A DNA stretch of 64,000 nucleotides, taken from contig OZ026606.1 in NCBI GenBank assembly GCA_964020085.1, positions 3,227,423 through 3,291,422 on the forward strand. The letters run 5' to 3'. Each line of letters opens with the position of its first letter. The stretch's first letter is position 1. Positions 1 through 11,492 of the stretch are shown one piece after another. This DNA comes from Micromussa lordhowensis (Eukaryota; Cnidaria; Anthozoa; Scleractinia; Lobophylliidae). Below the pieces are notes generated by a model, which was not told the DNA's origin, did not search any database, and was given only the letters and a program-made list of their open reading frames with translations. The position numbers were made by a program, and so were the translations under genes.

Positions 1-1269
1 ATGTAATAGTACTTACATTGATATTCCCCCCTTACTTATTGCAGCGCGGGTTCAGAATATTCCCAAACAATATTAGATATACAGTTAGATATGAATATTT
101 AGAAGAAGTGATCGAAGTGTTACCGATTTAAAACACCACACAAGCAAGAGGAAGAATAGAGAGATAGCATGCGACTCGGCACTGACGAAGGAGACTTTGT
201 TTTGTATATATGGAATCGCGAGTAATTAAAAATGGCCTCATCAGTGTCGCCGTAAAGAGATTCGAGCAGAGCACGCTTTCTTTTTCAATTTGAGCCGATT
301 GCAGTTCGTTGAAACAAAGTGTTGACATCCTGTTTCGATCATGCAAAACTGATTACACTGTATTCATTTATTACCTGCATCGTGGTGATTCACAAACTGT
401 TAGATATCACTGCAAGTTTGCAGAGCCCGTGCTTATCAGCAGGCATAACGAAAATATAATAAAAAAGCAATGATATCAGTCGCCTTCTTCTTCGTATTAA
501 GAGGCCAGAAAAGACTTTAAAATGACTGATTTAACCCGGAGATTGAGCTCGGCAATGAATTCAAGTTCATTAGAATTTAAGGTGAATTTTATTCTGGTGA
601 ATGCTACAGGTTTTTATTAAGGGGAACATTTCAACAGTTGGCATGCAGTATCGCGTTTGTTGCGAAAAATTATTTTTCTTTCTACTGATGTTATTAACCT
701 TGGCTGATGAATACCAGACGACCACTGCAAGCTTTTATTGATTTGTTAAACTTAAGAATGGGATTAAGGGCAATATCACATAGCACGACATGTTTACAAA
801 TGGAAGCGAGGAAAATTAACAGAATCAAATTAGATATTTGATTGCTCTTCCTTTAAAACAAACTGAATCGTTCAGTGCTCGCGTATTGCGGAAATATTAT
901 AAAGAAAACAACATTTAATTTTAACTCGTGTGGTTTTAATATTATCCCGAAGAAGTGTTTATATATACAGTATGGTGTTTTTATTTTAGGGCAGCTATTT
1001 GGTTGAGTTAATCCTCACTTGTTTCTTTTTCTTTATGAAATTTGCTTCAATTTCTCTGGATTACATCATCTCAATAAAATTCCTTGGCGTGCGATTGCCA
1101 AATTTGTTGGAGTGTTTCTATTTTGATAAGCCTCAGCTTCCCTCATTCGAACGCAACTAATTCGAGCAAAAAAAAGTGCAGTTCCAACCAGGCCTAACTT
1201 CTATTGGCTATTAGAAAATAGCCCAAAGCAAATACGCACGCTGATTGGTTTAAAACACTGTTTCTATTT

Positions 1270-1376
1270 AACAATTAGATTATTCGCTCTCGATTTCTAT
1301 CGCGTGATAGTTGACGAGGGCGCAGCCCGAGTCAACTATCGCGCGATAGAAATCGAGAGCGAATAATCTAATTGTT
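1270..1376. repeat. Hairpin (inverted repeat, about 45-bp arms)
   Basis: The arm AACAATTAGATTATTCGCTC is repeated in reverse complement at the right end with very few mismatches, with a short GC-rich centre. It looks like a small foldback MITE. Confidence 0.75.
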
Positions 1377-1488
1377 TTAGTATAAATCTACTAGTAACTA
1401 GTCGTTCAAAACTTAATCTAAATCCTCTTCTCAACACTTCGAAAACGCCAAGAAACGGCCGTCATTTTGTTAACAAGTGCACACTGTT

Positions 1489-1530
1489 ACGCTACTCACT
1501 ATCTATCACAGAATAGATAGTGAGTAGCGT
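1489..1530. repeat. Short perfect palindrome
   Basis: ACGCTACTCACTATCTAT is followed 6 bases later by its exact reverse complement (18-bp arms). A degraded version of the surrounding sequence occurs near 48.0 kb, so this belongs to a dispersed element. Confidence 0.7.
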
Positions 1531-1717
1531 AGCCAATCAGAGAACGGCCTTCGTGATATTTATACTAAAACTCGATAGAAACACAGAACTAGCACGAGCT
1601 GTTGACGTAATGATGGTGCGAACAAAGAGAATTTACATTTTGATGATCGAAGTAAACAAGTTGTTTTTCTTTTTCTTCGTCGCGGTATTTTCTAAAAGAA
1701 ATAGAAAACATATTCTC

Positions 1718-1748
<31 letters not shown>

Positions 1749-1766
1749 AAAAGTTTGGGAGAACTC

Positions 1767-1797
<31 letters not shown>

Positions 1798-3994
1798 CGT
1801 GTTCCCATAGCATTTCTCGTTGTCCCAAATTTTCACTCGTGTTTCTATAACTCGATAGAAACTCGGAACATGTTTTCTATTTCTTAATTGGTTATTTCTT
1901 ATGGACTTTTCCCAAACTGTTTATTGACAGGACGTCATTCGTTCCCAGTCCATCGCATGCAACAAGCGTAGGATGGATGATGTAAAGAAGGAAATAGTTC
2001 TCCTCTTTCGCTCCTTCCCGTCATCCTCTCATTCCAACTATTTTCTCACAAGAGACACGGAAGAAAAGTTAGTCCTCCAGACTCTTTGCGCCATTTTCTT
2101 TGTGCATTTCTCAAGTTTCAACCCATAGTTTTTTAGACGTTTCATGAAAGAACAACCTGTATGTAATAAAATCACCGTTTTTGTTTTCCTGATCTGCGCA
2201 CGCTCAAAGCAGGTATATACCAGTAAATTGAACCGTGCAGTTTGACTTGTTTCCATTTTTTATGTAGAGCGCTTTTTTTTCCTGATCGCTCGTCTAAGCC
2301 AACCTTTTCAAATGGTAACAAAAATGATAAAAACCTTCAGTGACCTCCCGATGTGCATAGCCTCGTTCTTTTCTTTGCTCGAGACCCAAAATTCCTTGGG
2401 AAATATTCCTCATATGGAATACATAACAACCTCAAAATAACGTACATGACCAAGCCCGGGCTTAGTACTGTTTTGTAAACCAGTTATTTACAGGAAAGTT
2501 TACTACACCTGTCTCTATTTGAAGTTAATATTTTATCAAGAAATCTTAATTACAAGTTTGGTTAACGTAATTATTTGCCACCCGTTGATTAGTGTCATCT
2601 CCGCGACGTGTGTCGAAAAAGAAGGGCGTGGGTAATTCAAAAATTGAATAATTCGTAAACAATGGAGGATGACGTTCCTGAAAGAGGTGGGCGTTAGCTA
2701 GGCTCATATTGAGGGAGGGTTGTGAGCATGCAATTTACTCTGTCAGCAAGTGGTTGTACTGTAAATCGAAGAGAGTTAGACGTTATTGGATCGCAAAATA
2801 TTCTTGGGAGTCACTTTTTAAAATGTTATTTCTAGAATTCGCATGTTACTGCACAGGCGTTATTAAAAAAAGAAAATGGTGTTTAAAATAATTTAACTTA
2901 ACTATATGACTGTTTTGATAAAAGAGCGAATTCTCTTGGAATTTCATAATTGATATCGGTATTTGTTTATAGCTTTAGGAGGTGCGTTAATAAAGATGCA
3001 AAGTTGGTTATACGTGGTGATATAAAGCCAGTTTGGTCAAATTAATTTGCTCTAACTTTCAAATATAGCCCACACTTTTCCACACGTCTTAGCAAACTTT
3101 ATCAGTTCAACTAACGAACCGTTTTGTTGACTATGCCGCCTGTAGGTTGGAAAATTAAAGTGCCATGAATGATTTATTGAACGTGGGATGATTTTAGCTG
3201 ATGCCATTGCTTTCGCTTTTAATATAACATAACTTGTTATCAAAACTCTTAATTGCAGTTTTGACGCTTTGTTAGCTTTTTCCGCTTACGACTGACATAT
3301 ATATTGCATTGCTGCCACTGAAAAATAGATATTAGTTTAACGCATAAAGGAAATTGTAATTATTGTTTTCGTCAAAGGCCAACGGTGAACACTGAAAACT
3401 AAGCCTTGCTTTTGCACATTTCTAGTGTTTTCGTCCTTCGTTTTAAGGGAAGGCTAACAGCAAACACTCAAATTGCGCTGAATTGTTGCTAAGGTTTTCA
3501 CTTTAAACTTTAGTGGCTGAAAAACAACGATATAATTGGTAAGTTCGTATTTCCACTTAAGTATTAGCACGTCCTTCGCTACGGTAAACACACAAATCTC
3601 TGTTAAAGTTCTGCTAAGGTTTGCCTTACTTTTCCCTTTAGTGGCCTAGAGCTATGATATAATTGGCAAATTTTTCCAGCTCAGTGTTTTCGTCCTCAAA
3701 ACTGCGCCAAGTTCTCGTAAAGTTTGTTTTACTTTTTCAAATTTTATTGGTTAACAACTGACAAAAGTATCCCTTCAGTTAATGCCTAAGACTATCAAGC
3801 TTTCATATTACCTTATGAAAGATTAAATTTTTTGCCTATTAAGTTCGCTTTCGATTATTTTCCTAGGTTGATATAGGAGAATTTTTTCGAATTTTTATCA
3901 TTGTAAGAAATGCTAAGTCATATAACTGCATCAGACATCGAGCGAATTAATATCCTAATGTTTAAATCTGCAGACGTTTGATTAAGTTGCATCA

Positions 3995-5008
3995 ATGTCG
4001 AACTCCACAAGTAAACCAACCGAACAACCCACGGAAGCTATGGCCGAGCCTGGCCCGGATTGGCCAGTTGCGAAGAAACTCTGGGGAGTGGCATGGGAAT
4101 TACACTGGATTGGCTTCGGTGGCCTGTTTGGTTTGCTTGCAGTCCATTCTTTACTCGCTCTGGTACTGGCAAGGCAAAGGAAAGGCTTTGGTCGCAAGCC
4201 TTTGTTTATTGCTATCAACTCGCTGTTGTTTACCCTTGGTGCCACCAGAGCCGTGTATCTGTTGTTGGATCCGTACGAATCCAGAGAAAATGGCGTGGAA
4301 GATCCAAAATGGCTGACGCTACTTCTCTTCGGAATCGCGTACCCATGTTTGACGTCAGCGTTTTGTTTGATTCACCTGGCTTTCCTTGAGGTCACAAAAC
4401 TTAAACTTGGACCAAGCAAGCTGCAAGATGCACGGTTTTTATCTGGCGTCATTATACTCCACTTCATCATCGTCTTCACTGCAGAGACATCCGCATCAAT
4501 GAAGCCGGAATTGGACGCGCTTTTGATCGTGTGCCAGTCGTTCTTCATTCTCTGGGGGCTGCTGCTCTCTGGAAGCTTCATCTACAGCGGATGGAAGGTG
4601 ATAAACCGCATAGAAAATGTTCAAGAGCAACTCAGTGCCATTGAGAAAAACGAGCACCTCAAAAGGAAGACATCAAAGTCAAGCACAACCAAAGTGGCCA
4701 AGATCACACTTGGAACAAGTTTCTTGGGCTTTGCAGTATGTGGTTTGCATTTGTATTCCATGGTAGGCGTGTATGGTATGTACAGCACAGTGGTACATCC
4801 TTCCCCATGGCCGTGGCTGGCTTTTCAGTCGAGTTTTCGTCTGGTTGAGCTTGCCATGGCCAGCACTATCGCTTACAGTGTGATGCAACCGGAAGGAGGG
4901 AGGAGGAAAAGAAACGTTGGGGATGTGTCCGGAATGAACATGTCTTCTAGAGTGAAGCCAGTCAGTGAAGCAGAGGAAACTCGGGGAACAAAGCAAAATG
5001 TGCCATGA
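3995..5008 (+). CDS. PRRT3/PRRT4-like seven-pass membrane protein, copy 1
   Basis: Predicted 337-aa integral membrane protein. The N-terminal GPDWPVAKKLWGVAWELHW block and the LLLDPYESR motif after the second hydrophobic segment resemble the C-terminal membrane region of vertebrate proline-rich transmembrane proteins PRRT3/PRRT4, whose molecular role is poorly known. I see seven hydrophobic segments, at about residues 36-59, 69-91, 106-131, 148-164, 173-198, 236-260 and 273-296. A charged, probably helical loop (about 200-235) lies before segment six and a basic tail follows segment seven. The long proline-rich ectodomain of vertebrate PRRTs is absent. The coding region is one exon; a CTGCAG acceptor-like site about 20 bp upstream of the ATG suggests a 5' UTR intron. 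A close paralogue follows 4.2 kb downstream on the same strand. Family assignment is by recalled motif similarity; no search was possible. Confidence 0.8.
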   Translation: MSNSTSKPTEQPTEAMAEPGPDWPVAKKLWGVAWELHWIGFGGLFGLLAVHSLLALVLARQRKGFGRKPLFIAINSLLFTLGATRAVYLLLDPYESRENGVEDPKWLTLLLFGIAYPCLTSAFCLIHLAFLEVTKLKLGPSKLQDARFLSGVIILHFIIVFTAETSASMKPELDALLIVCQSFFILWGLLLSGSFIYSGWKVINRIENVQEQLSAIEKNEHLKRKTSKSSTTKVAKITLGTSFLGFAVCGLHLYSMVGVYGMYSTVVHPSPWPWLAFQSSFRLVELAMASTIAYSVMQPEGGRRKRNVGDVSGMNMSSRVKPVSEAEETRGTKQNVP

Positions 5009-5039
5009 TGAGAAAACCCCGCTGAACATAACACAACTA

Positions 5040-5204
5040 GACATGACATGACGTGACGTGACGTGACGTGACATGACGTGACGTAACATGACATGATATG
5101 ACATGACATGACACGACATGACATGGCATGACATGACATGACATGACATGGCATGACTCGACACGACACGACATGACGTGACGTGACAAGACACGACATG
5201 ATGA
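5040..5204. repeat. ACATG/ACGTG pentanucleotide microsatellite
   Basis: About 165 bp of imperfect 5-bp units, ACATG and ACGTG with occasional ACACG, starting about 30 bp after the stop codon of the first PRRT-like gene and so probably inside its 3' UTR. The long reverse-strand ORFs across it (MSCHVMSCHV-type translation) are artefacts of the repeat. Confidence 0.9.
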
Positions 5205-6080
5205 TAATTTTTCTTTTCAATTTAACCGATGCACTGACCGTTAAAGTGCACCGTTCTGAACCTTTCAGTAGAAGATAGCTAAAAGATGTTCATTGTTGGA
5301 GGCATTGCCTTTGAGGTGTAGAATAACTGCCTCAGCGCATTTAAGTTTCTTTGCCGTTAAAAGTCATCGCTCCATAATTTTTGCCCACCTCGCTGCAAAA
5401 TAGTTTACAATAACGACCAGAGTTTTTCTAACCCTAGCCCTAAGTTTTGGCCAACATAGCGAACTCGATATGTTAACAAGCACATCAGAGCTTGTCAGCG
5501 AAAAAAAAGAAAGAAAAAAATTAACTAACTCTTCTCAGACTAGACTGGCTAAGAAAGAGTTTAGAGTTTGTTACCTCCGGGTAGCAAACTTCTGTCTAAT
5601 TAGCCGGGCATTTGTTTGAAAACGTTAGTGGATGTAAATTTGTAAATAAGACACATATGGGTCTGTACATAATAGAACACTTTATGTTTAATCTGCGAGA
5701 TACCCACTAGATTACTTTGATGAATAGTTCACGTTCCCTCTGTAGCATTGTGAAGCATTCAGCGGCTAAGAGTCTTTCACTGAGGCGGACAATGTGCGTG
5801 TAATTGTGTACGCTTGTAATTGCAAGGAGAACCTTCTCTTCAGAATTGTACCTTTTAGTGCCCCTAAGCACTTTAATTTATAGTAGTGTCACTATCTCTT
5901 GATAAAGTCTCAGTCTGTAGCAATAGTTAACAATTATCCACCACTTTCACCGACACCGAGGTGAATAATTGTTTTAGTATATACCACACAAGCTGAATAA
6001 CTAGCAGCCCAAAGAGTAACTTCATTAGTTAAAATATAGCGACAAAAGCCACTTTGTTTTTCTTCGGCTGCTCGGAGGTG

Positions 6081-6117
<37 letters not shown>

Positions 6118-9100
6118 AGCGCGCGCGAAAAGTACTATTCACTTGTGTGGTATATACTAATAATCAATAATTCAACTGAGTCAAGCTTGGTGTTTTTTCA
6201 GTTATCTGATCTCCTTGCAGGTAGCGACCGGCTATATGTAGTGGATGTTAATAAAAAGTATGTAGTATAGTTTTACGAGCATGGTGTTTTAATTGTTTCA
6301 AACACCCTCCGACCCCTGGACAATTAAGCGGCATTAATGACACTTACCGACCAACCTGTTCAGGGTGGGCATTTGAATAAGGAGGGAGGGGTCTGCTGGG
6401 GCGGATTACAGAGTTGGATGCCACCTTTTCATAAGTTTTAGCGCTATTCTCTCTTTATCTCTTTGAGGTTTCACTTTATCTTAAAATACCCTCATAGGTG
6501 TATATTGAAAGGCCATATGTTAATTAAGTTTTCAGAATCTTTGGTTGATTTGTAAGAGTTGCACGAAAGAGAAGAAAGGTGGGGATTGCTGGATTTGAAG
6601 TAAACAAGGAAACATGAATATTTAATGACGATTAAAAAGGATCATGTTTTTGCTAATTATTATTAGCAGGATGCCAGTTGGGTTTGAAAACTACAATTTT
6701 TGTGCTTCTGCATTTGAAGAAATTTCACCGTCGAGGTATTTGTGCAAAGTAGTAGTTTGGCTAAGTTGTCTTTTATAATTATAGTGGGCTGTTTTTTCGA
6801 CGTTAAATTCTGTTCAATTCCACCAGAAATTGTCCAACTTACAAAACAACTCTTGGACGTTACTAAGACCAATATACAACTCCTATTTTCACGAATATTG
6901 CCAAACCATTGCAGCGATGAATAACTGCATGGTGGTTTTGAACCCACTTCATCTGTATGATAATTCGCAAGGCTTTTCGTTCTCCTTCAGTTCCAATTCA
7001 TCAATGCAGGTGTTCTCAGAGGGACGGGGGTGAAAATGCAGTGTCATAGGTTTTAGTGCAATCGTGACAAATGACTTCAGCAGGTGGAAAACTGTCGACT
7101 CTTCCTGTTAGGTGACGCAATGCAGCTGATCCTGGGTAAAAAGCCAGTTAAAGTAGAAAGCAGTTGAAAAAAAAAAGAGATTTACAAAGATGGATGCCTA
7201 ATTCTAGCTGAAAAAGCGGAAGCTTTTGGAAACGGTCCAACTTAATATCTGGATCTGTAGATGTTTTGTCTAATATCGTGTGTTAAGCAGCGCAAATTCC
7301 GGTTTTATCTCCTTTTTCTCTGTGCATGATAGAGATATTTACTTTTCAAAAACTGTCCAATATTACTACAAGTAGAAAACACCTTATTTTAATTGGATGC
7401 AATACACTTCACGTCGTAATCGCCTATCAACCTTTGTTACAAAAAGGAGAAAAGTTGAACTTAAACTTGTGTCTCGAACAGTAACGGTGAGTACAAACGT
7501 ACCTTTCTTTTAAAAGCGAGTGCACCAACTGAATATTTCCTGAGGGCTCAGTTGTGTTGCAGAGAACGAGATGATGCCTCGACCCAACTCTCCTTGGTCA
7601 CTAGTCTGCTAAGCTTCTCCGGCATCGTTAGAAGCTTTTGTGCTAGCTGTAATTAAACAACAATGTATCGAGTGCTGAAACTTTTCTTTATGACAACCAC
7701 TTTGAGGTTTTTAGACTGAGAAAAGTTGCATTGTTTTCCCCTTACACATCGATCTTGCATAGAACTAAGTAATCTCGGATGACTGACTTGATTACGACCA
7801 TTTGCAAAACTCTTACTCAAACGAAAGACCACCACACCTGCTTCTATCTGAATCGTTTTCGAATGTGTATTCATGAAGTCTAAATTTAGAAGTTTGGTGA
7901 TTTCCTTGTTTTAAAACTCGAATTGATCAGAGGAAATAAGGAAGTTACTTACGTACGACGCGAGAATGGAATTGAATTTTTTACGATTCTAATTGTCTTT
8001 TTGTGGGTGTCGTATTATTAGCAGCTTGGGTGATGCTATGACTGAAAACACATATTGTTGTATATTGCTTTCTAAGCTCATTCACAATTATTTTGTTAGG
8101 ATTACTTCATTAAGTTCGGCGCAAAACGTTTCTTGAGTTTCTCCCGCAGTTTTCTAAAAGAACCAGCACTAGCAGATTCAATGTGAGAAGAGGGAAACTG
8201 TGTTTGTTGACGGTAGAGTCACGATATTGGTATCTATTCGAATCGCTTCAGGCGATAAGTTCAAAAGGTGCAAAGTTAACAACTAAGGCGATATTAGTGG
8301 ATCAGTGGCACAAAGCTTTTGTAGTGACTTCCTGTATCAACAAAGTTTAGGTTTGCATTTTCAGAAACCTTGTTGGCCAGCCATTGTAGCACATACGCCT
8401 CCTGAAGTTTTAAAAGGTAAATGAGTCATCAAAGATTTATTTAACGGGGTAGGATTCTCGCTGAGTCATTTTCTCGCCTTGTATATACCATGAAATATTC
8501 ATTGGAAACTCTAATTGGATTTTTTAAGCTTGGTTAGCTACATCCGACCATTCTTCGTGTCATAAATATCCTATCATCATGATGTGAGCAGAAAAATGAA
8601 CTGAACTTATAAATACATTAGTTAACAGTTATATTAGAAACCCACAGTTCTGTACGTGTCAGCTGGTTTTCTCGCACGACATCACGAACTGTCAAAGGGT
8701 AAGTCTTGACAAGAGAATTGTAAACTAAACCCTAAACCTATTTCCTCGAATTCATTCTTTTTTTAGGGACCAATTCAGTTTTAAAACATACTGTTTACGA
8801 GATTTTCAGTGTGTTACCGTAATTCAATCATTTCTACTGAATACCTTGATGCTTCCTCGCTGTGATGAAAAGTTTAGTCTAAATAGTAAACATGCGTTTA
8901 TTCGTAACCCTGTTAACTGCTGAAAATAATAACAATATTTAATGTGCCTATCGAGTTGTGCATCATAAGATTAAAATTATCCAGTATTTTCATTTGCCTA
9001 CGTCCATTTTTTTCTTGTCTACGCGGCTATAAATATTTCAATAAGATCAAGTTCCTCGATCTAATTTTTCCTGTTTTGTAATTTCCATTTTTAGAGCGCC

Positions 9101-9219
9101 ATATTATTGTTGTAAATGATGTAATGACTAAAATAATATTTTTAAGAATAAAGGTCATAGTTCAAATAGCAATGATAATCAAGGAATTATATTAATATAA
9201 TTTTTTTTAATCGATGCAG
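5205..9219. other. Intergenic region between the PRRT-like paralogues
   Basis: Four kilobases without a recognisable exon. It carries a palindromic element at 5974-6160. The sequence ends in a T-rich tract and CGATGCAG immediately before the second gene's start, consistent with a splice acceptor. Nothing else is identified. Confidence 0.45.
5974..6160. mobile_element. MITE-like palindromic element
   Basis: The ends read TTTAGTATATACCACACAAG and its reverse complement, with a second inner inverted repeat built on GTGAATAGTACTT. The size (about 190 bp) and lack of coding capacity fit a non-autonomous DNA transposon. No unambiguous target duplication is seen. Confidence 0.65.
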
Positions 9220-10224
9220 ATGAGTATGTCGACCTCAACAGGTAAACCAGTCAAACAACCCACGTTCACGGAAGCTTTAGCCGAACCGGGCCCGGATTGG
9301 CCAGTTGCGAGGAAAATCTGGGGATTGGCATGGGAGCTACATTGGATTGGCTTCGGTACTTTATTTGGCTTGCTAGCGATTCACTCATTAATTGCTATAG
9401 CACTGGTGACGAAAAGAAAAGGTTTTGGTCGCAAGCCTTTGTTTATTGCTATCAACTCGCTCTTGTTTACCCTTGGTGCCACCAGAGCCGTGTATCTGTT
9501 GCTGGATCCGTACGAGTCAAGAGAAAATGGCGTGGAAGATCCAAAATGGCTGACGCTACTCCTCTTCGGAATCGCGTACCCGTGTTTGACGTCAGCGTTT
9601 TGTTTGATTCACCTGGCTTTCCTTGAGGTCACAAAACTTAAACTTGGACCAAGCAAGCTGCAAAGTCTGAAATTCTTATCTGGCGTCATTATACTCCACT
9701 TCATCATCGTCTTCACTGCAGAGACATCATCGTCCATCAAACCAGAACTGCACGCACTTTTGATCGTGTGCCAGTCGTTCTTCATTCTCTGGGGGCTGCT
9801 GCTTTCTGGAAGCTTCATCTACAGCGGATGCAAGGTGATAAACCGCGTGGAAAACGTCCAGAAGCAACTCAGTTGTATCGAGAGAAGGGCACACCTGTGG
9901 AACAAACAGCAAAGAAACAGCACCACCAAAGTGGCTAAGATCACACTAGGAACCAGTTTCTTGGGCGTCGCTGTTTGTGGCTTGCAGTTTTACTCCATGT
10001 TAGGAGTATACAGCATGTACAGCAAAGTCGTTCATCCTTCCCCATGGCCGTGGCTGGCTTTTCAGTCGAGTTTTCGTCTGGTTGAGATTAGCATGGCGTG
10101 CACCATCGCTTACAGTGTAATGCAACCTGAAGGGGCTAGAAAACGAAAAGCCAGAAGCGTGGTCGATGGAATACGCATGTCGTCTAGAACGAAACCGATA
10201 GAGAAAAACGCTAACATTGCATAA
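9220..10224 (+). CDS. PRRT3/PRRT4-like seven-pass membrane protein, copy 2
   Basis: Predicted about 334-aa paralogue of the gene at 3995-5008, with the same seven hydrophobic segments and the same GPDWPVARKIWGLAWELHW and LLLDPYESR motifs. An in-frame ATG at 9214 overlaps a TGCAG acceptor-like site, so the start is placed at 9220, the first ATG after it; 9226 is also possible. Bases 9418-9665 are almost identical to 4180-4430 of copy 1, with only silent differences. Segment 1, the loop before segment 6 and the C-terminal tail are clearly diverged, a pattern suggesting gene conversion. There is no pentanucleotide repeat after this copy. As in copy 1, the proline-rich ectodomain of vertebrate PRRTs is missing. 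The function is unknown. Confidence 0.8.
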   Translation: MSMSTSTGKPVKQPTFTEALAEPGPDWPVARKIWGLAWELHWIGFGTLFGLLAIHSLIAIALVTKRKGFGRKPLFIAINSLLFTLGATRAVYLLLDPYESRENGVEDPKWLTLLLFGIAYPCLTSAFCLIHLAFLEVTKLKLGPSKLQSLKFLSGVIILHFIIVFTAETSSSIKPELHALLIVCQSFFILWGLLLSGSFIYSGCKVINRVENVQKQLSCIERRAHLWNKQQRNSTTKVAKITLGTSFLGVAVCGLQFYSMLGVYSMYSKVVHPSPWPWLAFQSSFRLVEISMACTIAYSVMQPEGARKRKARSVVDGIRMSSRTKPIEKNANIA

Positions 10225-10282
10225 ATGAACTGAAATTGAACTGATGTTCTTCCGTTTGTAAAGTGGGACTGAACATCAGGTA

Positions 10283-10739
10283 TACATTACTTGCAAAAAA
10301 ATTCGGACGATTTTGTTTCGGACGTTTAGTTTTCGGACACTTTTTATCTTAATTCGGACAAATTTCGGATCGTAAAGATTTCCAACACTCTGCTGAAACA
10401 TAGATTAAGTAAATTTACGCGTAAAAAACACGAATTACTGAGACTAAAACAACAGTTGTGAAAATAATACTTGAACTGCCCCCTCAAGGTTTTAAGATAC
10501 GCCCGTCGACGAGAAATTGGCGTCAGTCGTATCATGCAGTTACGTATCTCAAGCAGTGTCTCGACTAGAGTTCGCTCCATAAAGCCCGGGATAAAGAGAA
10601 CTAAGAGCTTTGGAGCAACTTTAAAGTTAAATACTGCACTGTAAATACTTTGGACGCTTAAAAAGTTCGGATAGCCGTTTTTCTTGGACACTTTTTCGTC
10701 CGAAGTTAAAGTCGTCCGAAATGTTTTAAAAGTAATGTA
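10283..10739. mobile_element. Non-autonomous TIR element with TTCGGAC subterminal repeats
   Basis: The outer ends TACATTACTT and AAGTAATGTA are inverted repeats. Inside each end are several copies of TTCGGAC / GTCCGAA in opposite orientation. The interior has no transposase-like frame; a 132-aa reverse ORF across it includes the repeats and is not believed. It is about 60 bp downstream of the second PRRT-like stop codon. Confidence 0.75.
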
Positions 10740-11058
10740 CATTTTTAAACGCGGGAGCTTAGCAATTTAGAAATATGAGTCAGAAAAAAAGGCCTGGAAT
10801 TTAAAGCGTGGTTGTTTTGGACAGTGAAGCCTTATAAACTGTGTAGAAATATGTTAGATGGGGCCTTTGGCTTCTACAGCTCATTGACAATCCTGGCCTA
10901 TAGCTAAACGAACAATATGAGCTGAATTTATCCTTAAGTTTAATACAGTATATCACAGTAGCAAGCCGAAGTCAGATGATAACAGACGCTGAATTTGAAA
11001 GACGTTATGATGTGAAGAATAATTGCACGTTTTACAAGTCACTTCAGTTTACATCAAA

Positions 11059-11492
11059 GGCAGCCCAAGCTCTCTTTATGAACCACACAAGGTACACAAT
11101 ATGGCGTCGAATTATAAGGGTTTGTATTGGATCTTCTACAAGATATCCACGAAGGTAGTTAAAAGTGAAAATATTCAATAAAAATGGCTTACCTTCTTCC
11201 ATGCGTGTGTTGTTTGCTCCTGGTGTCGTTATTTTACCGATTTAACTTAATTTAAGCGATTTTTTTGAATCCTGGTTTTCTCTCAAAAAAATCGCTTAAA
11301 TCAAGTTAAATCGGTAAAATAACGACACCAGGAGCAAACAACACACGCATGGAAGAAGCTAAGCCATTTTTATTGAATATTTTCACTTTTAACTACCTTC
11401 GTGGATATCTTGTAGAAAATGCCATACCGACCCTTATAATTCGACGCCATATTGTGTACCTTGTGTGGTTCATAAAGAGAGCTTGGGCTGCC
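11059..11492. repeat. 434-bp near-perfect hairpin (210-bp arms, 14-bp loop)
   Basis: Bases 11059-11268 are the reverse complement of 11283-11492 with roughly ten mismatches and no length difference that I can find. The loop is ATCCTGGTTTTCTC. No flanking target duplication is evident. It is unlike the multi-copy palindromes elsewhere in the window: I see no second copy here. A transcript through it would fold into a long double-stranded RNA. Confidence 0.9.

Larger units (their letters stand above)
1206..1660. repeat. Dispersed repeat, interrupted by a hairpin insertion
   Basis: Bases about 1206-1268 and 1568-1660 match, in order, the continuous stretch about 30256-30410 in a VAC14 intron. 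Shared landmarks are CCCAAAGCAAATACGC, GCTGATTGGTT and GAGCTGTTGACGTAATGATG (with small changes). The copy here is split by about 300 bp holding two hairpins, so it looks like an older repeat invaded by a younger one. A degenerate relative of the inserted part lies near 47.97-48.12 kb. Confidence 0.6.
1..3994. other. Intergenic / possible 5' UTR intron region upstream of first PRRT-like gene
   Basis: No reading frame here resembles a protein I recognise. The stretch is AT-rich and holds a nested repeat at about 1.2-1.9 kb, described separately. The last bases before the first PRRT-like ATG read as a pyrimidine-poor CTGCAG splice-acceptor-like site (about 3968-3973), so part of this region could be a 5' UTR intron. 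The rest shows nothing I can name. Confidence 0.5.

Noticed and set aside
4679..5220. Long reverse ORFs (171 and 115 aa) rich in MSCHV repeats
   Set aside because: They are translations of the ACATG/ACGTG microsatellite and the antisense of the PRRT-like gene.
10344..10742. Reverse 132-aa ORF
   Set aside because: It spans the TIR element 10283-10739 including both subterminal repeat clusters; no protein-like motif.
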